From contig JAACJM010000272.1 of the NCBI GenBank assembly GCA_013368315.1, forward strand, positions 35,997-99,996: a DNA stretch of 64,000 nt, given 5' to 3'. Shown one piece after another: positions 57,382 to 64,000 of this stretch (positions are counted from its first letter, which is position 1; each line of letters opens with the position of its first letter). The position numbers were made by a program, and so were the translations under genes. This DNA comes from Tetrapyrgos nigripes. Lineage: Eukaryota > Basidiomycota > Agaricomycetes > Agaricales > Campanellaceae. Under the pieces are notes generated by a model, which worked only from the letters and a program-made list of their open reading frames with translations, did not search any database and had not been told where the DNA came from.

Positions 57382-59148
57382 AGAGCTCCTAGCGGATCGG
57401 ATGATCCGCCGGTCATCCAGCGATGGGGCCTCGGATGCGGATGGCGGATGGGCTTAGGTGCTTGCCTCATCCGACGGATCCCATCCGCCCATCCGACGAT
57501 GGTCGTCGGATGGTGGCTGGTGCTCGGGGTTTGCCGTAGAGCTATACAGTAGTACCTAATACATGACGTGTGCTATCAAAAAAATAAAGGAAGGTCCGAC
57601 CGTCCCAGAGAACCATCTCATAGAAACATCCTGCCCAAAATGGAACGCGAAGGCCCACAACGTCGGGAGCATGACCCAGACCCATCGGTCATGCTTCCTG
57701 AAGGGACAAAACGCGCACCGAAACGCAAAAATCCTGAAGGACCAACGACTGTTACTGTTTATCTTATTTTAAAGGGCCTTTACAAAGGTCTAATCATCAT
57801 TGTGAGTACTTACTCAAATTTCTTTTCTTCTTTTCTCAACGCTCCGCGCGTCGGACCTCATTGCTGTCCAGTAATTGCCCCCGCGGAATTATAGGTTGAC
57901 GCCCCAGGGCTACATACCCGTTGTGCCTCCGTGGCCTCATTATACGTCTCCGTGACTTCTTACAACGTTCACACTTGTTTTATATTCCTCTTTCAAGTAT
58001 CAACTTTTATGTATCACATCTCTTACTTCCTCCTCTCTCTTACATCCTTATTCCTATGCATGTTTTACTTCTTATTTGATTTTCCATTATAGTACTTAAT
58101 CTTACCCAAGAGACTCCCTCACATATCATCCTTCTCCATCTTGCCATTTATTTACGAGTCTCTTGGGTAAGTTCATTCATTCTTCTCCTCTCTTTCAGTT
58201 ATTTACGAGACTTTATAGTCATACCTGATCTATTTCGAGTTACCCTCCCTCCTCTCCCACATTGTACTTATTTACTAGTAGCGCCTTTCGAGTCTCGTTT
58301 CGAATATACCCGGGGGAAGTCGATGTTTCATGACTCCCCGCATTTTGCCTATTACTCCTCTGCCGTGAAATTCTTCAAACGAACTTTAAGATGATTAGAT
58401 AGAATCATACATGAAGTGGCTGTGGGCCAGCGCTAACACGTGGTGAGTACGAGGCCGTAGCAATAGCAATTCAAGTTTTAATGTACACATTATTTTATTA
58501 AACTTCTTTGTATCAGTCACCCCCAACTAAGTCAATGGACTGGTTGTAGAAAAACACCGTGAAATCGAGACTAGAGGCGGAATGGAAGAGGAAGCCTGAG
58601 TGAGCGAAATCTCCGCAGTCCGTCTGGTTGCGATTGTGAACGCTTGGTCTGATTAGAAAGGCAAGACAGTTGCCTTCGAAGTAATCATGGCGTAGTTCAC
58701 ACAAGGCCAAAGTCAGAACGGTGGAGCAAAAAAAAAAAATTGTGTGCGAGAGAGCTTCATGGTGATATGAGAGAGAGGGAAAAGAGATTGACAGGGACGA
58801 ATTAGACCCTGCAAGATGTCAGAAATGAAAAGGAAAATTGCCGGATGAAAAAGGGGCGGACTCGGAAAAATGCGGAAAGAGAAAGTCGGGAGAAATTGGG
58901 ACGTAATTGACATAGCCACATGCAGAAACGCACTGTAAGCAACTCATCCTCATTTCATTCGGCCTCGTAATGTATTTTACTCTAGTATATGTCTATAAGT
59001 ACGCTCATCTGTACTAATCTTACTTCCATCCGACGATGATCGGTCAATCCGACGGATGGCCATCCGCCGATGCGGATTGGCTTTGAGAAAGTGCCCATCC
59101 GAACCGATGCATCCTCATCCGATCCTCATCCGATCCGCTAGGAGCCCT
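57382..59148. mobile_element. TIR element of 1767 bp with ATCCGA-rich ends
   Basis: Ends are AG(A/G)GCTCCTAGCGGATCGG and its complement; the perfect 10-bp target duplication AGTATAAATT lies at 57372-57381 and 59149-59158. Subterminal regions are packed with CATCCG/CGGATG repeats in both orientations. Internal frames show no transposase, so it is non-autonomous. The 9-11 bp duplication suggests a Mutator-like family. Confidence 0.85.
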
Positions 59149-59209
59149 AGTATAAATTCGTATCCACAAGTGGTCAGTGGCTCCCTCCTTTCCTTGGAAT
59201 GCCCACGCA

Positions 59210-60922
59210 ATGGCCAACTTGACCTGTGAAGATCTCTCGAACCCCTTGACGCCTCTAGCATGGCTTGATCCCGATATCGCAAACCACGTAGAGATATCGA
59301 GATATGCGTCTGCTATAACTATTGGTGTACGTACTGTTGATTGATAAGGACGGAAAAGTATCAGCTAAATGACACCTTATAGGGATTTGTCTGGGATATT
59401 GCAAGGGGTACCCACTTTCTTACTGCCGGACATCACCTTCATTTTCGGTCATAAGGCCTGACCCCCTCCCCCCCCTCCCCCCTCTCCTTCCTTTTATGGA
59501 AGGTAGTATGTAAGCAAAAGTTACATAAGCTTACCTCATCTCCCCAACCCCATCATCAACGCTCTTTTGACTCATATTTTACTGCACTAAAAGTGTGTAT
59601 ACATGCTCTTTTTGTCCCTATTTAGATTGTACATATGCTGACCTGCATTTTTCTTACACTTACTGCCATGATGTCATGCAGTACAAGTCACATGGTTGCA
59701 ATGGAACGGTCCAGCCTCCTTCTAGATTTGGTTTCTCAGCTAACAGAATGAGCCTAGATGCTGTTTTTGTCTTCATTTTATGCTTTTAGCAAGTCTTGTA
59801 CTGAATGGAAGGCTCTTACAGGTCATCCAAGTGCTTATTACATAGCATGTCACTTTGGGTCATAAGGACCCCTACACCCCCCCTCCCCCCAAGGTGATGT
59901 CAGGTATTAAGGTTCTGGGTACCCCTTGGGATATTGCTGTGAATATCGATAACGACTACGTACTACTCTTCAAGAAGAGGATCAAGCATCCAACTATTAT
60001 TTACTATCTATCCCGGTACGAGCAATGAAGACAAACCCATTATTGATCATGCCGTCCTTAGAGCATTCACACTATATTCTGACCAATTTTACTCTGCAAG
60101 GTGATTTCTTTTCTCGGGAATTGTATTCCGTCGATTTGGCTTATATGCATCGTAGCTGGGAACATTCCTGATTGTCAAGCCTTGATGTCTGCGCAGGGCG
60201 CTTTCCTGGCCCTCTCTCAAGCCACCACCTCTCTCCTATTTCTATTTCGAGTTCAGGCCGTCTATAGGCACAAGAAGCTGGTTATGGTCTTCTTCTACCT
60301 CCTGTGGCTCACCAACCTTACCTTCTCGATTTTATTCCCTGTACATCTCTGGGGTAACCACATCGAACCCACACGGGCCTGCATAAACAATGGCGTAACA
60401 AGCTTTTCGGAGGGCTTCATCGCCTCTATCATAGCTTACGATAGCGCTGTGTTCATTGCAGTCACGTACCAGATTCTGAGGACATCCGTTTATGAAGTGG
60501 GGAAGAGAGCTCAGTTACGCGCCTTCTTCGGATTTGAACAACTTCCCGCTGTGTCACGAGCTCTGCTTTCTGGAGGACAGCATTACTACTTGTGAGATTT
60601 TCTTCTATTTATCCTCTTTGATCCTTCGCTTACGTATTCCCAAAGCATCACCATTTGCTGTAACATCGTGAACCTCGTGTTGAAGCCTGCTCTTCATATA
60701 ACTAGCCCCGTCTTTCCCGGAAAGGTGACCGCACCCGTCATGGTAATAAGTAATGGTGTGGCTTGCATCGTCTTCCGGAAGATCAAGCTGAGATTGATTT
60801 CAGACGATGGAAGCGTTTTGGGCCCCATCATCACCTCGGAACAAATAACTGGCCAACAGAACTCGATTCCTCTCCAATTCAGCACTCATCGAAGAGTCTC
60901 TGAGCCCGATGATTCATGTTAA
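59210..60922 (+). pseudogene. Multi-pass membrane protein gene interrupted by a MITE
   Basis: Exon 1 (59210-59327) starts MANLTCEDLSNPL and ends at a GTACGT donor. Exon 2 begins at 59383 (GFVWDIA) and is cut by a 525-bp MITE, then continues NIDNDYVLLFKKRIKHPTII. Further exons (about 60100-60591 and 60646-60922) encode hydrophobic helices including ALSQATTSLLFLFRVQAVYR and PVHLWGNHIEPTRACINNGV, ending at TAA 60920-60922. This resembles the large basidiomycete family of 7-TM integral membrane proteins of unknown role (DUF6533-like). The exons near 60000-60160 could not be joined with certainty. Confidence 0.75.
59403..59927. mobile_element. MITE of 525 bp, copy 2 (TIR AAGGGGTACCCA)
   Basis: Starts AAGGGGTACCCA and ends TGGGTACCCCTT. 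The perfect 10-bp target duplication GGGATATTGC (59393-59402; 59928-59937) lies inside an exon. It shares size, terminal style and internal GGTCATAAG plus C-rich blocks with the MITE at 49477. Confidence 0.92.
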
Positions 60923-60940
60923 GCAGGCATGGTACGGTCC

Positions 60941-61284
60941 TGTACACTACTAAACGCAGTGGCAACTACGCTACTTACCTGGGGATAAGAGATAGCTTGT
61001 TAGGCTTGTTAGAGGCTTGTAGAGCGATGTGGGTTAAGTATGAAACTTGTTATTTAGAGGACTATCTATGAGTCCTTATATACCTTTGAGGAGGTACAAA
61101 TACATGTAAACTAATACTAGAGTAACAATAAGATTCTATTGTACTTGATAGAACAATGCTGGTTTCGTACACTATTGTCATACTGCACTTATTGTCTATA
61201 TAATCTTATTGTTCTATTTATAACTACTACTATTGTTCTACATAGATGTCGTTGATGGCTGCAACTGAATGCGCCAATTCAACA
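60941..61284 (-). repeat. 3' LTR of a Ty1/copia element
   Basis: 344 bp. On the minus strand it begins TGTTGAATTGG next to a polypurine tract (CAAGGGGGAG, 61285-61294) and ends in TACA at 60941. The other LTR lies outside the window. Confidence 0.8.
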
Positions 61285-61400
61285 CTCCCCCTTGCTAAGC
61301 AGCACGGTAGTGTGCGTAAGCATAGGTAGGCGCTGTAAGCAGCCATGGAAGGAAGGGATCCAGTGCCTCGATGTTTTCGATGCGATTTATAGGACTTTCT

Positions 61401-64000
61401 TCAATTATAAAACTGAAGTCCTAATTGTTTCCTGAACTTCTCAAACTTTACGCGATCTAGAGCTTTAGTGAGTAGGTCTGCAGGGTTATTGCTTCCTTCA
61501 ATGAAGAATAACTTGATTGTCTCGTCGATGACTTTTTCTCGAACAAAATGATATCGAATATCAATATGTTTGGTTCGCTTATCCGTGACAGGGTTTGATG
61601 CAATAAAAATTGATCCCTGATTGTCACCATAAATTGGAATAGCGTGTAGAGGATATTCGATTTCACTGAGAAGAGTCTTGAACCAACATACTTGTCGACT
61701 GCAGTCACTAAGCGCCATGTATTCAGCTTCAGTCGAAGATAGGGCAACTGTCTTTTGTTGTCTAGACGTCCAGCTAAATGGTGCTTGGGCTAATTGTAGA
61801 AAGAAGCCAGTTTGAGATTTGCGAGATCCAGGATCTGATCCCCAGTCAGAGTCTGTATAGGCTGATAAGCCTTCTCCCCCTCGACCGTTGTACACAAGAG
61901 CATATTTTCTAGTGCCAACGAGATAACGGCAAATGTCTTTCGCCTTATTGTAGTGTTCTTGTGAGGGGTTTGCAGCAAATTGCGCAAGTTTTGTGACAGC
62001 AAAGGAAATATCAGGACGTGTTCCTAACATTAAGTAGAGTAAGGATCCGATTATTTCCTGATAACTTTGACGAAGAGTATAATTGACAGGAGTGTCTTCT
62101 GGAAGAGGAAGAGGGTAATAATTGCCAGGTAATGGGGTAGCAGAAGCTTTCGCGTTTTGCATTCCATAAGTCTCTAGGATTTTATCCAGATAAGCGCACT
62201 GGTCTAAAGAGACTTTGCTGCCTTTCCTGGTAATTCTCATTCTAAGGAACTCTTTGGCATCGCCTAGATCCCTACATTCCCATCTCTTCATAAAGTTTCC
62301 TTTGAGTCGTAAGACTAAGGTTTTGTTAGCTCCACAGAATAGAGCGTCATCCACATAGACTACGGCAATGACGATAGAATTTTCAATAAGTTTTTTGTTG
62401 GCGTCATAGCGTTTGTGAATGAAGATTCCGGCATCGGAAATGATTCATTTAAAACCAAGTTCTGCCATGGACTTATCAAGACTTTTCCACCACGCAAGTC
62501 CTGCTTGTTTGAGTCCGTAAAGAGCACGAAGAAGCCGGACGACTTTATGCTCTTGTCCTTTTACTTTAAAGGCTTCTGGTTGTTCCATATAGATTTCTTC
62601 ATCGAGTAAGCCATATAAATAGGCTGATCGGACATCGACACCGGACACGTGCCAACCCTTAAGTGCTGCTAACGCGAAGATTAAGCGCACAGTCTCGAAT
62701 CGAACAACAGGCGAATACACTTGATCAAAGTCTATGCCTTCGATCTGTGAAAAACCTTTTGCAACGAGTCTTGCCTTTTTACGACCATCAGTTTTGATGT
62801 CGAAGACCCATCGGTTTTTGATAACTTTCCTATCTTTAGGTCTTTCGACCAATTCATAGGTGTCGCGCTTGCGAAGAGCCTCTAGTTCTTCGCGGCAAGC
62901 GACTTTCCATTCCTCTTGTTCAGCTATAGGTAAGCGAGCAATATCTTTGAATGTCCATTCGCGAATATTACGAACATTCGGTTGATTCCCATCATTTTTC
63001 GAAGTAACTTTCTGAATAAGCAAGTGGGAATCGATTTCTCCAGGAGCAATTGCCTGCATAAGCAAGAAATTTATAGATACTCCCCCTTCACGGCATGGTT
63101 CTGCCATTTCTTCTGATTCAGGGCGTGCAGAGTCATCACTCTCGGCTTGCTGCTCCCCCTGGGTGCGCTTCCGGATGCAGAACTAGGTCCGGGAACCTGT
63201 TGCTCTGCAGCTTGCTGACGTCGGTTTTCTCTCCGACCATCTCTCTCTGCTTTAGCTTTTGCTTCCGCTCTTTTATCAGCCGCGATTTGAGGTTCAAGAT
63301 CGCGTTCAACTTCTACAGGGTGTTTATCCCCATATCGTTTAGGTACAGTACCAGTACGCTCGCTTCGACGCGTTGGTTCTGTTGGTGGCCGTCTTTGTCT
63401 AGGAGCTCTGGGCTTTCGAGGTGCCTGAGGAGGTGGTGTCTCCACTGGCGGTGGTGTTACCGTTCTTCTAGGCTCAGAGTCACTATCTGGAGACGAAGGC
63501 GGTGGATCCTGTTCAGGTTCGTCGTCACGAAGCTGATCAGGTCTCTTTATGGAAGGGATGCGAGGAGGACGATGATTAAAATCTTCATCATCATTGTCAG
63601 GGATTGGTTGTGGTAGAGGAGTGTCATCGCTTTGCGATGACTCGATAGGTAGTTGTTTCGAACTACGAGATTGAGTTTTACATCGAGGAAAGAAGTCTTC
63701 CTCAAACACGGCTTGTGGAGATGTAAATTCCGCATTGTTTGTACGCATGAAAAGATTTCCACGTTCTCCTGGTGCTACACCAAGATATGTCAGTGAGTTC
63801 TGACTTGGAAGCGAGTTTGTTCTTTCGAGTTTCCTCAGGTTTAAAGACATAAGCTCCACAGCCAAAAAACTCGCAAATGATCGATACGCGGTTTTTCCTT
63901 TTCAAGCATTTCAAATGGAGTTATCCATTTGTGTCGTCGTAAGGGAGTACGTCGATAGACATACAATCCATGACGGACAGCATATTCCCACCAAGATTCA
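61401..64000 (-). mobile_element. Ty1/copia retrotransposon pol (partial, minus strand)
   Basis: Read leftward: the end of integrase (WWEYAVRHGLYVYRRTP; FGCGAYVF, with two frame breaks near 63790-63880) and a Pro/Arg/Ser-rich linker. Reverse transcriptase follows (WVFDIKTDGRKKARLVAKGF; GVDVRSAYLYG), with the YVDD active site near 62350, then RNase H (YTDSDWGSD; SSTEAEYMALSD; ADLLTKAL) ending at 61401. A frame break lies near 63075-63105. A single TGA at 62445-62447 interrupts RT between ELGFK and IISDAGIF. The element continues beyond 64000. Confidence 0.92.

Overview
This window is nuclear DNA of a filamentous fungus, most likely a mushroom-forming basidiomycete (Agaricomycetes). Genes carry many short GT-AG introns (about 40-100 nt). 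The protein families fit that group: Plavaka-type transposase, a DUF6698-like protein, an RTC4-domain protein, APH-like kinases, and a basidiomycete-style single-pass membrane protein. No species can be named from sequence alone, and no database search was run.

Left part (1-19 kb): a relic of a Plavaka-like transposase C-terminus; a C2H2 zinc-finger gene with a frame break; a YTH-domain (m6A reader) gene with an RRM-like remnant; a long arrestin-fold protein gene; a single-pass membrane protein gene (minus strand); an APH-family kinase gene; and, convergent to it, a gene for a hypothetical protein with conserved Cys/His/Trp motifs.

Middle (19-43 kb): a coding-poor repeat region holds a 2.5 kb non-autonomous LTR element nested in an older inverted-repeat element. 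It is followed by a second copy of the 11.7-14.6 kb segment (membrane-protein gene plus a fragment of an MFS transporter gene). The central 0.88 kb of the two copies looks identical while their flanks have diverged. Next come a Tc1/mariner derivative, a 19-bp minisatellite, an 8-exon DUF6698-like gene, a Plavaka transposon, an RTC4-domain gene and a Tc1/mariner copy with an apparently intact DDE transposase.

Right part (43-64 kb): tandem and inverted repeats precede an MFS transporter gene pulled apart over about 11 kb by a Tc1/mariner derivative, a 523-bp MITE and a full Ty3/gypsy chromovirus-like element. A 1.77 kb TIR element follows. A multi-pass membrane protein gene is then interrupted by a second MITE of the same family, and the window ends inside a Ty1/copia element on the minus strand.

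The most informative signals are the exact insertion scars (5-bp, TA and 10-bp target-site duplications), an 11-nt self-priming signature in the gypsy LTR that is echoed in the small LTR element, the gene-conversion-like identity tract, and recurrent TGA stops at positions where relatives would be expected to have arginine (CGA).
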